Source: Erythrobacter sp. HKB08
GTDB lineage: Bacteria; Pseudomonadota; Alphaproteobacteria; Sphingomonadales; Sphingomonadaceae
NCBI RefSeq assembly: GCF_004114695.1
Contig: NZ_CP035310.1
Location: 1,843,501-1,907,500, forward strand
Direction of reading: 5' to 3'
DNA: 64,000 bases
Shown here: positions 18,161 to 26,133 of the stretch, piece after piece
Numbering within the stretch: position 1 is the first letter of the stretch
How the letters are laid out: every line of letters begins with the position of its first letter
The notes under the pieces: model-generated
Databases searched by the model: none
Seen by the model: only the letters and a program-made list of their open reading frames with translations
What the model was told of the DNA's origin: nothing
Program-made: the position numbers and the translations under genes

Positions 18161-19324
18161 TCAGGAAACCAGCTGTTCCCTGTTCTCGTCGCGGTGCTTC
18201 TTCAGGTACCGCATGAAGGGCGTTCCGCCGGTTCCGACATCGGGGTCGTTACCCGCAATGCTGCCTGCCTGCTTGTTGATGTAGCTCGCGGCATATTCGA
18301 GGTGCCGAGTGCGGAAGCGTGCCGACTGCTCGAGGCATGCATTGAACGCCTCTTTCAGCTCTGCATTCGACGAGGCCGCGACGAAATCTCGCAGCGTCGA
18401 CTGCGCGGCGAGATCCTCGATGAAGCGGCGATGCTGTACCGGACGGTAGTGGTGCAGCTCATCGAGGAAGGACTTCAGCGGATCGTCGCTGTGGCCGACC
18501 TGGAACAGGGCATCCATCGCCGGCACGATGCTCGACTGCGAGCCGGTCTGACCACGTAGTGCTTGCGGCTTGCCTTCGTACTTCTCGACACCGTCGTAGA
18601 TCAGTCCGCCATCGAGCGCCGGGTTGTTCGCCCAGCCGTGGATGTACGGGCGCACGCGGTGGAAGTAGATGTACGGATCGCAGCGTTCCGGCATCCGGGC
18701 GAAGTGGCCGTAGATACGCTCCCACGCTTCGTCCATTTCGCGCAGGAGGCGCGTCGCTTCCGCTTCGTTGCCTTCCTTGGCGACCGTCACGAGGCGCGCT
18801 GCATTGTCGAGCAGGACGCCGGCTTCGGCTTCGATCGCGACATGGACGAGCACGAACCAGTTCTCGTCCGCTCCCCCCAGGAAGTTCTGGTGCATGCCGA
18901 TGTTGTCGAGCGTGACCGGCGCGTTCTTGTCGATGCGGTACCAGTTGTCGAGGACATAGCCCGAGTACGGCAGTAGCGGTGCCTGGCCGAGCCGGTCGGC
19001 CAGCGCCACCATCGGGCGCGCGAGATTGGCCGGGAGGCTCTTGGGCGCTTCGTCCTCGCCCCAGACATAGGCCTGCACGATGAAGGAGTAGTGGACCATT
19101 GCGGTGCGCACTTCCTCTTCGGGAGCGTTTTGCACCCAGGTCCCGATCTGCGGGTCTGGCAGTGCATCGAGCCAGTGGCGGACTCGGCCGCTGGTCAAAA
19201 GGTCGGACAGCTTGTCCGCCGCTTCGATGATCGGCGCGAACAGGTCCGGCAGTGTGATTTCGTCGATTTCGTAATGCGATAGGTAGCCGCGCTCACGCGA
19301 CAATCCGTAGTCTTTCAGCTCCAT
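18161..19324 (-). CDS. Indoleamine 2,3-dioxygenase family heme protein
   Basis: A 387-residue homologue of indoleamine 2,3-dioxygenase, a heme enzyme that opens the indole ring of tryptophan to give N-formylkynurenine. The match lies in the C-terminal half: YRPVQHRRFIEDLAAQSTLR, LKEAFNACLEQSARFRTRHL, where H341 aligns with the proximal heme ligand of human IDO, then DVGTGGTPFMRYLKKHRD. The N-terminal half (DKLSDLLTSGRVRHWLDALP, ALADRLGQAPLLPYSGYVLD) also fits. I prefer ATG at 19324 (MELKDYGLSRERGYLSHYE); a longer frame starting at 19405 is possible. No kynurenine-pathway genes are adjacent, so the substrate is an inference. Confidence 0.85.
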   Translation of the reverse strand: MELKDYGLSRERGYLSHYEIDEITLPDLFAPIIEAADKLSDLLTSGRVRHWLDALPDPQIGTWVQNAPEEEVRTAMVHYSFIVQAYVWGEDEAPKSLPANLARPMVALADRLGQAPLLPYSGYVLDNWYRIDKNAPVTLDNIGMHQNFLGGADENWFVLVHVAIEAEAGVLLDNAARLVTVAKEGNEAEATRLLREMDEAWERIYGHFARMPERCDPYIYFHRVRPYIHGWANNPALDGGLIYDGVEKYEGKPQALRGQTGSQSSIVPAMDALFQVGHSDDPLKSFLDELHHYRPVQHRRFIEDLAAQSTLRDFVAASSNAELKEAFNACLEQSARFRTRHLEYAASYINKQAGSIAGNDPDVGTGGTPFMRYLKKHRDENREQLVS

Positions 19325-19517
19325 TTTCAAGTGACCTATGCCGGGCGCGGGTTGGGCCGCCCGGTCATGAGGCGAAGTGGTATCGCTTGAAACCAGATGC
19401 CTCAAGTGACGCTACGGTTTTCGGGGATGGTCCCTGTGGATGAGCGGTGGTAGGGTTCCTGCCAACGCGCCGCCAGAGCGCCGGGTTTTCGGGTCGCCTC
19501 ACAGATGGGAGGGGTGG

Positions 19518-20324
19518 ATGAAGACTTGGCACAAAGTGGTTCTGGGCATCGGTGCGGGCATAGCGGTCATCGCATTGCTGGTCGGCGCAATCTTCTGGGC
19601 TACGAGCGGAGTGACCGATGCAGCGGACGAGTTTTTCGCCGCAGCAGGCGAGGGCGACTACGAAGCGGCCCATGCCCTCACATCGAAGGATTTGCAGCGT
19701 ACGCTGAGTGCCGAAGGGTTGCAGCAGTATCTTGAGCGAAACGGTCTCGACGAAGTGACCGACACAAGCTGGTCGTCCCGCTCGATCGAGAACGATATCG
19801 GCACTGTCGAAGGCAGCGTGACGACTGCTTCGGGAGCGAAGATTCCGATTACCCTGAGCCTCGTGAAGGAAGGCGAGGATTGGCGCATCACCTTCATCGA
19901 GCGCGGCCGTAGCGGTGTGGGCGGCGACTCTGGCGCTCCGCCTTTGCCGACGCTCGAAGAGCAGCAATCGATGATCCAATCCGATACGCGCCAGCTGGCG
20001 ACGGCACTCATGCAGGACAATCCTCAGATATTCCTCGATCGCTGGCTGGAGCAGGCGACGGCTGAGACGCTCGGGCAGGGGTTTCGTGATGCGCAGCCAC
20101 TGGGTCAGCGCATGTTGGTGCTCGCGAACGAGACACCAGAGATGGAAGACGCCTACATCGATGGCCGCGGCCTCCTGACCCTCGCCGGCACATTCGAGAA
20201 CGCGCGCGACAAGGCGCGTATTTCGTTCACCTATCTTCGGCGGAACGGTGAGGCGCGGATCGGTGCCTACGAGTTCGATTTCGACGAGAAGCCGCGCCCG
20301 GACATGACTCGCCCGGTCGAGTGA
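19518..20324 (+). CDS. Membrane-anchored hypothetical protein
   Basis: A 268-residue protein with one N-terminal membrane helix (about 7-29, VVLGIGAGIAVIALLVGAIF) and a large periplasmic portion. The region after the anchor (DAADEFFAAAGEGDYEAAHA, then a beta-rich stretch ending EDWRITFIER) resembles the NTF2-like or DUF4878/DUF4864-type folds of small lipoproteins, but I cannot name a family with certainty. ATG 19518 follows a strong ribosome site GGGAGGGG (19507-19514). The TGA stop abuts the stop of the next convergent gene in the palindrome TGATCA. Confidence 0.6.
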   Translation: MKTWHKVVLGIGAGIAVIALLVGAIFWATSGVTDAADEFFAAAGEGDYEAAHALTSKDLQRTLSAEGLQQYLERNGLDEVTDTSWSSRSIENDIGTVEGSVTTASGAKIPITLSLVKEGEDWRITFIERGRSGVGGDSGAPPLPTLEEQQSMIQSDTRQLATALMQDNPQIFLDRWLEQATAETLGQGFRDAQPLGQRMLVLANETPEMEDAYIDGRGLLTLAGTFENARDKARISFTYLRRNGEARIGAYEFDFDEKPRPDMTRPVE

Positions 20325-20897
20325 TCAGATCATGTAGACGATGATGTACCTGGCGATCAGCAATCCCAGCAGGACCAGATTGGCCGTCTTGCTCCGGACG
20401 AACATCGTCGCGGCCATCAGGCCCACGAGAACCAGGGTCATCGATACGGAGAGCGGCGTGAGGAGTGCCGCCCGGATTTCGACGATGGTGAGCAAGTAGG
20501 TCCATTGCACGGCGACGAGTGCGATCAGAATGCCGAGGATGACCCGTTTGACCCGCATGTAGTGGGTATCGAGGTCTGCGAAGCGATCGGGCTCGGTCGG
20601 GAATACGAGCCTCGCCGCAAGGTAATAGGCCGCCGCGAAAGCCATGACGGCAAGCAGGGTAAGCGGAGTGACGCTGAGAAAGCCCCTGACTATCCATGCG
20701 AAAACCCAGAAGCTCAGCAGGTCGAGCATGACGAAGACGGCAAGCGCCGGCGTCAGCCATCCGATGGAGAATTTCTGGCCACCTGCATCGCTTGCGAATT
20801 TCAGTTCCAGCGCTCGGCCCATGCCGGCAAGCAGCTCGATCAGCGAAAGGCCGAGCAGCAGCGCGTAGAGAATGAAAACGAATTCGAATTCGGTCAC
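20325..20897 (-). CDS. Six-helix membrane protein of unknown function
   Basis: A 190-residue hydrophobic protein with about six predicted membrane helices and short loops. The longest loop carries FPTEPDRFADLDTHYMRVKR. I do not recognise a family. The start at 20897 overlaps the end of the preceding metallopeptidase-like gene by 4 bases (20894-20897), so it belongs to the minus-strand unit PCu(A)C, metallopeptidase-like, membrane protein. Function unknown. Confidence 0.65.
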   Translation of the reverse strand: MTEFEFVFILYALLLGLSLIELLAGMGRALELKFASDAGGQKFSIGWLTPALAVFVMLDLLSFWVFAWIVRGFLSVTPLTLLAVMAFAAAYYLAARLVFPTEPDRFADLDTHYMRVKRVILGILIALVAVQWTYLLTIVEIRAALLTPLSVSMTLVLVGLMAATMFVRSKTANLVLLGLLIARYIIVYMI

Positions 20898-21409
20898 TTG
20901 GCCGCTCCGGGAAACCTCACCAGCATGTCATAGGCTGCCTTGTCGGCAACGCCTGCGATCTTCACTCCGTTGCGTGCCCAGAAAGCGTGCTTCACGATCT
21001 CGGCCTGCTGCTCGACACCATAGCGGGTCAGCGGCCAGCCCGGCTTGAGGCTGTAGTCGTATCGCTCCCACGGAAGGCGGTTGAAGATCAGCCACCAGCG
21101 CCCCTTTGTCTGGACCTGCCAGACATGGACCATCTCGTGAATGAAGAGGCCCTGACGGATCACGCCGGCCTTGGAGAAATCCTCGCAATAGCTTTCGCCA
21201 TGCGGATGGAAGTGGATGTGCCCGCGCGGAGCCATTGTCACCTTGCGGGGCTGGAACGGAAACCACTTGCGCCGCCTGATCATGACCGCGGCGTAATCTA
21301 TCGCATCTCCGAAAACGCTACGGGCGAGTTCGACCTCGCCCGCGGTAAGCGGCCGCTCTCCGCCGATCGGGCAGAAAGCGGCCGGATCGTGTGTCGTTTC
21401 TGCCGTCAG
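20894..21409 (-). CDS. HEMVH metallopeptidase-like protein (vgr-related group)
   Basis: About 171 residues. It has a zinc-peptidase-like motif HEMVHVWQ preceded by GHIHFHPHGESYCEDF. Similar proteins in related genomes carry the label vgr-related, but I see no type VI secretion domain. The conserved region begins close to CPIGGERPLTAGEVELARSV. No ATG, GTG or TTG exists between the upstream gene and this region; the only in-frame candidates are an ATG too far downstream (AVMIRR) and the CTG at 21409-21407, which overlaps the upstream TGA as CTGA, matching the NTGA couplings elsewhere. I therefore propose CTG. The coordinates of the start are uncertain. Confidence 0.65.
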   Translation of the reverse strand: MTAETTHDPAAFCPIGGERPLTAGEVELARSVFGDAIDYAAVMIRRRKWFPFQPRKVTMAPRGHIHFHPHGESYCEDFSKAGVIRQGLFIHEMVHVWQVQTKGRWWLIFNRLPWERYDYSLKPGWPLTRYGVEQQAEIVKHAFWARNGVKIAGVADKAAYDMLVRFPGAAK

Positions 21410-21885
21410 CGCTCGTCGCCGGCAGCGAGGATGTCGACCGGGAAGCTGGTCTTGTCGCCGCCCGAGACGAACACGGTAACTTCGGTCGTGCCGCCGGGCT
21501 GGAGTTCGGGCGAAACATTCATCGCCATGACGTGACGGCCGCCCGGCTCGAACTTGTACTCGGTCCCGTTGGTGAGGGGGAGCGGGTTGCTCTCGCCCAT
21601 TTCCATGCGGCCGGCCCATTCCTTGTATTCGTGGAACATCGCGCTTTCGGCGCCAGCCACGTCCACGCGGCTCAGCGACAAGCCCCGATCCGCATTGTAC
21701 TTGAGGTCAAAATATACCGCTGCCGGATTGCCCTCGACGGCGGGCAGGACCATGCGGCCATTGGTGATTTCGAGACCCGGCACGCCATCGGGTGCTTCGA
21801 CGGCTTCCTGGGCGGTTTCGCCGCACGAGGCGAGGCCGAGGCTAGCGATCCCGAGTGCGAGCCCGGCAAAAATGCTCTTCGTCAT
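21406..21885 (-). CDS. PCu(A)C-type copper chaperone lipoprotein
   Basis: A 159-residue extracytoplasmic copper chaperone that delivers Cu(I) to cytochrome oxidase. The signal ends in a lipobox-like LGLASC (C21). The Cu ligands fit the family pattern: MFHEYKEWAGRMEMGE supplies a histidine and methionines, and GGRHVMAMN supplies H-x-M. It is the first gene of a minus-strand unit and divergent from dnaK (167-base gap). No oxidase genes are adjacent. Confidence 0.88.
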   Translation of the reverse strand: MTKSIFAGLALGIASLGLASCGETAQEAVEAPDGVPGLEITNGRMVLPAVEGNPAAVYFDLKYNADRGLSLSRVDVAGAESAMFHEYKEWAGRMEMGESNPLPLTNGTEYKFEPGGRHVMAMNVSPELQPGGTTEVTVFVSGGDKTSFPVDILAAGDER

Positions 21886-21934
21886 GTTGGAATATTCTCC
21901 CTGTTCCGACTTGGGAAACTAGCTGCGCGCATCC

Positions 21935-21962
21935 CTTGTGCCAACAAAAACCGCACCTATAT
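21935..21962 (+). promoter_or_regulatory. RpoH-like heat-shock promoter for dnaK
   Basis: CTTGTG (21935-21940), a 14-base spacer and ACCTATAT (21955-21962) match the sigma-32 pattern CTTGAA-N14-CCCCATnT well: four of six bases in the -35 and five of the seven specified bases in the -10. It lies about 90 bases before the dnaK ATG, which leaves a leader of roughly 85 bases. Pattern match only. Confidence 0.5.
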
Positions 21963-22052
21963 CGCCAGCATATTCGAGCTGCCGAGGAGCATCGCCGATC
22001 CCGGGGTGTGAAGCGTGCAGCGTCCAACATTTGAAGACGGAATGGGGAAATA

Positions 22053-23984
22053 ATGGCCAAAGTTATCGGTATCGACCTCGGCACCACCAACTCTTGCGTT
22101 GCCGTGATGGACGGGGGCAAGCCCAAGGTTATCGAGAATTCGGAAGGCGCGCGCACCACGCCTTCGATCGTCGCCTTCACCAAGGATGGCGAGCGCCTCA
22201 TCGGCCAGCCGGCAAAGCGCCAGGCGGTCACTAACCCTGACAACACGCTGTTCGCGATCAAGCGCCTCATCGGTCGCCGGTTCGACGATCCCATGACCAA
22301 GAAGGACATGGGCCTCGTCCCGTACGACATCGTGAAGGGCAAGAACGGCGACGCGTGGGTCGAAGCTGGCGGCGAGGAATATAGCCCGTCGCAGATCTCG
22401 GCCTTCATCCTCCAGAAGATGAAGGAAACCGCCGAAAGCTATCTCGGCGAAGACGTGAAGCAGGCGGTCATTACCGTTCCGGCCTACTTCAACGACGCCC
22501 AGCGCCAGGCGACCAAGGATGCCGGCCAGATCGCCGGTCTCGAAGTCCTGCGCATCATCAACGAGCCGACTGCTGCCGCGCTCGCCTATGGCCTCGACAA
22601 GGAAGACGGCAAGACCATCGCCGTTTACGACCTTGGCGGCGGTACCTTCGATATCTCGATCCTCGAGATCGGCGACGGCGTATTCGAAGTGAAGTCGACC
22701 AACGGCGACACCTTCCTCGGCGGTGAAGACTTCGACAGCGCGATCGTCGAATACCTCGCGGAGGAGTTCAAGAAGAAGGAGAACATGGATCTCCGGACCG
22801 ACAAGCTTGCCCTGCAGCGCCTCAAGGAAGCTGCCGAAAAGGCCAAGATCGAGCTTTCGAGCTCGCAGTCGACCGAAGTGAACCTGCCCTTCATCACCGC
22901 GCGCATGGAAGGCGGCGCATCGACCCCGCTGCACCTCGTTGAAACGATCAGCCGCTCGAAGCTCGAGCAGCTTGTCGGCGACCTCGTGAAGCGCACTCTC
23001 GAACCGTGCAAGAAGGCTCTGGCCGATGCCGGTATCGACAAGGGCGGCGTTGACGAAGTCGTGCTCGTCGGCGGCATGACCCGCATGCCGAAGGTCCGCG
23101 AGATCGTGGAAGAATTCTTTGGCCAGAAGCCGCACACCGGCGTGAACCCGGACGAAGTCGTTGCCATGGGTGCTGCGATCCAGGCGGGCGTCCTCCAGGG
23201 CGACGTCAAGGATGTCCTCCTGCTCGACGTGACCCCGCTCTCGCTCGGTATCGAGACGCTCGGCGGTGTCTTCACCCGCATGATCGATCGCAACACGACG
23301 ATCCCGACCAAGAAAACGCAGACCTACTCGACTGCCGAAGACAACCAGCAGGCCGTGACGATCCGCGTGTTCCAGGGCGAGCGCGAGATGGCGGCGGACA
23401 ACAAGATGCTCGGCCAGTTCGACCTCGTCGGTATCCCGGCCGCTCCGCGCGGTGTCCCGCAGATCGAGGTGACGTTCGACATCGACGCCAACGGCATCGT
23501 GAACGTCTCCGCGAAGGACAAGGGCACCGGCAAGGAACAGCAGATCCGCATCCAGGCTTCGGGTGGTCTTTCGGACTCCGACATCGAGCAGATGGTCCAG
23601 GATGCCGAGAAGTTCGCCGACGAGGACAAGAAGCGCAAGGAAGCGGCAGAAGCCCGCAACCAGGCCGACAGCCTCGTCCATGCGACCGAGAAGCAGCTCG
23701 AAGAGCATGGCGACAAGGTCGATGCCGATACCAAGTCGGCTGTCGAGACGGCGCTGGCTGAAGCCAAGACCGCTCTCGAAGGCGACGACGTCGACGCCAT
23801 CAATGCGAAGGCACAGGCGCTGACCGACGCGGCCATGAAGATGGGCCAGCAGATCTACGAGAAGGAGCAGGCCAGCGCCGCGGCTTCGGGCGACGCGGGC
23901 GAGGGCGAAGCATCCTCGAGCGACGCCGACGAAGAAGTGGTCGACGCCGAATTCTCCGAAGTCGACGAAGACAACAAGGGCTAA
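22053..23984 (+). CDS. dnaK: Molecular chaperone DnaK (Hsp70)
   Basis: A 643-residue Hsp70. The ATPase domain begins [20 protein letters not shown] and contains [35 protein letters not shown] and [13 protein letters not shown]. The linker and substrate domain follow ([35 protein letters not shown]), then the helical lid and an acidic tail ending in EVDEDNKG. It folds client proteins with DnaJ and GrpE. The 5' region carries an RpoH-like promoter, and a hairpin separates it from dnaJ. Long open frames on the opposite strand are shadows of its codon bias. Confidence 0.98.
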   Translation: MAKVIGIDLGTTNSCVAVMDGGKPKVIENSEGARTTPSIVAFTKDGERLIGQPAKRQAVTNPDNTLFAIKRLIGRRFDDPMTKKDMGLVPYDIVKGKNGDAWVEAGGEEYSPSQISAFILQKMKETAESYLGEDVKQAVITVPAYFNDAQRQATKDAGQIAGLEVLRIINEPTAAALAYGLDKEDGKTIAVYDLGGGTFDISILEIGDGVFEVKSTNGDTFLGGEDFDSAIVEYLAEEFKKKENMDLRTDKLALQRLKEAAEKAKIELSSSQSTEVNLPFITARMEGGASTPLHLVETISRSKLEQLVGDLVKRTLEPCKKALADAGIDKGGVDEVVLVGGMTRMPKVREIVEEFFGQKPHTGVNPDEVVAMGAAIQAGVLQGDVKDVLLLDVTPLSLGIETLGGVFTRMIDRNTTIPTKKTQTYSTAEDNQQAVTIRVFQGEREMAADNKMLGQFDLVGIPAAPRGVPQIEVTFDIDANGIVNVSAKDKGTGKEQQIRIQASGGLSDSDIEQMVQDAEKFADEDKKRKEAAEARNQADSLVHATEKQLEEHGDKVDADTKSAVETALAEAKTALEGDDVDAINAKAQALTDAAMKMGQQIYEKEQASAAASGDAGEGEASSSDADEEVVDAEFSEVDEDNKG

Positions 23985-24000
23985 GCCCGGTGATAACCGA

Positions 24001-24035
24001 AACCGCCGTCGATGCTATCCGCGTCGGCGGCGGTT
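24001..24035 (+). promoter_or_regulatory. dnaK-dnaJ intergenic hairpin
   Basis: AACCGCCG at 24001-24008 pairs perfectly with CGGCGGTT at 24028-24035 over a 19-base loop, which itself can form further G-C pairs. It has no following T run, so it is more likely a 3' stabilising structure or partial terminator than a full stop. It could help set the higher DnaK to DnaJ ratio. Confidence 0.5.
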
Positions 24036-24052
24036 AGGTTTGGGATCGCATT

Positions 24053-25180
24053 ATGTCTTCGACCGAAATCGACTTTTACGAGCTGCTCGAAGTCAGCCGC
24101 GACGCTGACGACAAGGCAATCAAGTCCTCCTATCGCAAGCTGGCGATGAAGTATCACCCGGACCGCAATCCGGGCGATGCCGAAGCCGAAGCGCAATTCA
24201 AGGCGGTGAGCGCAGCCTACGAGGTCCTGAAGGACCCTCAGAAGCGCGCGGCATACGACCGCTTCGGCCATGCCGCGTTCCAGCAGGGCAACGGTTTTGG
24301 CGGAGGCCACGCCGGTGCCGACTTCGGCGATATCGGCGACATTTTCGAAACGATCTTCGGCAGTGCTTTCGGCGGTGGTGCTGCGGGCCAGCAACGTGCC
24401 CGTCGCGGCGCCGACCTTCGCTACGACATGCAGATCACGCTGGAAGAGGCGTTTCACGGCAAGTCGACTGCGATCGAAGTCGAAGTCTCTCAAACTTGCG
24501 ATACCTGCAACGGCAGCGGCGCTTCGCCGGGCACCGGTACACGTGGGTGTAACTTGTGTAACGGCTACGGAAAAGTCCGCGCGAAGCAGGGCTTCTTCGT
24601 CGTCGAACGTCCGTGCCCCAATTGCCATGGCCGCGGCGAAGTTATCGAAGACCCGTGCGGCGATTGCCGCGGCGAGGGCCGTGTCGACAAGGCCGTCGAA
24701 CTCGAAGTCGAAATCCCACCCGGCGTCGATACCGGCACCCGCGTCCGCCTGTCGGGCAAGGGCGAGGCAGGTCCGCGTGGCGCGCCTCCGGGCGATCTCT
24801 ACATCTTCATCCATGTAAAGCCGCATCCGGTATTCGAGCGCGAAGGCACGACGCTACATACGCGCATTCCCATCAGCTTCACCAAGGCGGCCCTCGGGGG
24901 CTGCGTCGAAATCCCCGGGCTCGACGGCGAGACCAACAAGGTCGACATTCCCGACGGCATCCAGTCGGGCAAGCAGCTACGCGTTCGCGGCGGCGGCATG
25001 CCCGTCCTGCAGGGTCGTGGGCGCGGCGACATGGTTGTCGAGATCGCGGTCGAAACGCCGACCAAGCTCACCAAGGAACAGCGATCCATCCTCGAACAGT
25101 TCCGCGATACGGAAACCGGCGACGAATGCCCGCAGAGCCGCAGCTTCTTCGGCAAGGTGAAAGAGGCTTTCGGCGGCTGA
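24053..25180 (+). CDS. dnaJ: Co-chaperone DnaJ (Hsp40)
   Basis: A 375-residue class I J-protein. The J domain covers 6-70 with HPD at 35-37 (MKYHPDRNPG). A Gly/Phe-rich segment follows (GNGFGGGHAG), then a zinc-finger region with four CxxCxGxG repeats (CDTCNGSG, CNLCNGYG, CPNCHGRG, CGDCRGEG) and C-terminal substrate domains. It stimulates DnaK ATPase and hands over unfolded clients. It lies 68 bases after dnaK. Confidence 0.98.
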   Translation: MSSTEIDFYELLEVSRDADDKAIKSSYRKLAMKYHPDRNPGDAEAEAQFKAVSAAYEVLKDPQKRAAYDRFGHAAFQQGNGFGGGHAGADFGDIGDIFETIFGSAFGGGAAGQQRARRGADLRYDMQITLEEAFHGKSTAIEVEVSQTCDTCNGSGASPGTGTRGCNLCNGYGKVRAKQGFFVVERPCPNCHGRGEVIEDPCGDCRGEGRVDKAVELEVEIPPGVDTGTRVRLSGKGEAGPRGAPPGDLYIFIHVKPHPVFEREGTTLHTRIPISFTKAALGGCVEIPGLDGETNKVDIPDGIQSGKQLRVRGGGMPVLQGRGRGDMVVEIAVETPTKLTKEQRSILEQFRDTETGDECPQSRSFFGKVKEAFGG

Positions 25181-25239
25181 CGAGCCTGCTCGACTTATCC
25201 CGGCCCCCTGTCTAGCGTCGCGCGCGAAAGGGGACTGAC

Positions 25240-26133
25240 ATGACCAGCACTTCGTTCAAGCTTCTCGCCGGAGCCGCATTCGGCGCGGCCGCACTCGCTT
25301 CACCCACGCAGGCGCAGCGCAATTTCGACGAGGTCGAAATCCGCATCGAACGCATCGCACCCGGGATCGCCGTGCTTTACGGCGCGGGCGGCAATATCGG
25401 TGTGAGTTACGGCGAAGACGGCACGATCCTGATCGACGACCAGTATGCCCCGCTGACCGGCAAGATCGAGACGGCCGTCGCAGAACTTGGCGCAGAGCCC
25501 GTCAGCTTCCTCATCAACACGCACTGGCACGGCGACCACACCGGCGGTAACGAAAATCTCGGCAAGAAGGGCGCGACCATCTTCGCGCAGGACAATGTCA
25601 GGGTCCGTCTCGCGGAAGGACGCCCGGAGGCTGATCGACCGATCCCGCCCGCCGCCAAGGAAGCGCTCCCGGTAGTCACCTACGGGCAGGGTGTGACCAT
25701 GCATCTCAATGGCGACACCGTGGACGTCATGTTCCTCGGCGGTGGTCATACCGATGGGGACAGCGTGGTCTTCTGGCGCGAGGACAATGTCGTCCACATG
25801 GGCGATCTCTACTTCAAGATACCAGGCTATCCGTTCATCGACATCCGCTCCGGCGGCAATGTCATCAATGCGATGAACACGCTCGATGCTGTAATCCGCA
25901 TGATCGACGATGAGACGAAGGTCATCCCGGGCCATGGTCCGATGTCGAATAAGGCGGAACTGGTCGCCTATCGCGCGATGATCGGTGATGCTGTCGAACG
26001 TGTCCGCGCGCTCAAGGACGGCGGCGCAACCTCGGAAGAAGCGGTCGCCGCGCAGCCTCTTGCCGGGTTCGACCGGGGCGAAGGCTTCATCAGTGCCGAT
26101 TCTTTCGTCGCAGCGATCTACGCCAGCCTCTAG
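25240..26133 (+). CDS. Exported metallo-beta-lactamase-fold hydrolase
   Basis: A 297-residue protein with a signal peptide (MTSTSFKLLAGAAFGAAALA, cleavage near SPTQA). The metal site HWHGDH gives H95, H97, D99 and H100; further ligands are in LGGGHTDGDSVVF and VIPGHGPM. The fold is MBL, and the exported single-domain form resembles the group often annotated as cyclase or beta-lactamase-like. True beta-lactamase activity is not shown. It follows dnaJ by 59 bases. CCCCT at 25205-25209 could pair with its ribosome site AGGGG at 25229-25233. The TAG stop shares CTAG with the convergent patatin gene. Confidence 0.85.
   Translation: MTSTSFKLLAGAAFGAAALASPTQAQRNFDEVEIRIERIAPGIAVLYGAGGNIGVSYGEDGTILIDDQYAPLTGKIETAVAELGAEPVSFLINTHWHGDHTGGNENLGKKGATIFAQDNVRVRLAEGRPEADRPIPPAAKEALPVVTYGQGVTMHLNGDTVDVMFLGGGHTDGDSVVFWREDNVVHMGDLYFKIPGYPFIDIRSGGNVINAMNTLDAVIRMIDDETKVIPGHGPMSNKAELVAYRAMIGDAVERVRALKDGGATSEEAVAAQPLAGFDRGEGFISADSFVAAIYASL

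Noticed and set aside
20894-21619. Reading the metallopeptidase-like frame from an upstream ATG as a type VI Vgr protein
   Set aside because: The upstream part is antisense-like Arg/His-rich sequence inside the copper-chaperone gene. There is no VgrG domain or secretion gene nearby.
21957-23708. Frame of 583 residues opposite dnaK
   Set aside because: It is antisense to dnaK, a common shadow in GC-rich genomes with strong codon bias. It also overlaps the dnaK promoter region.
25240-26133. A true beta-lactamase resistance gene
   Set aside because: Only the general metal site is present. The family contains many unrelated hydrolases, so resistance is not supported.
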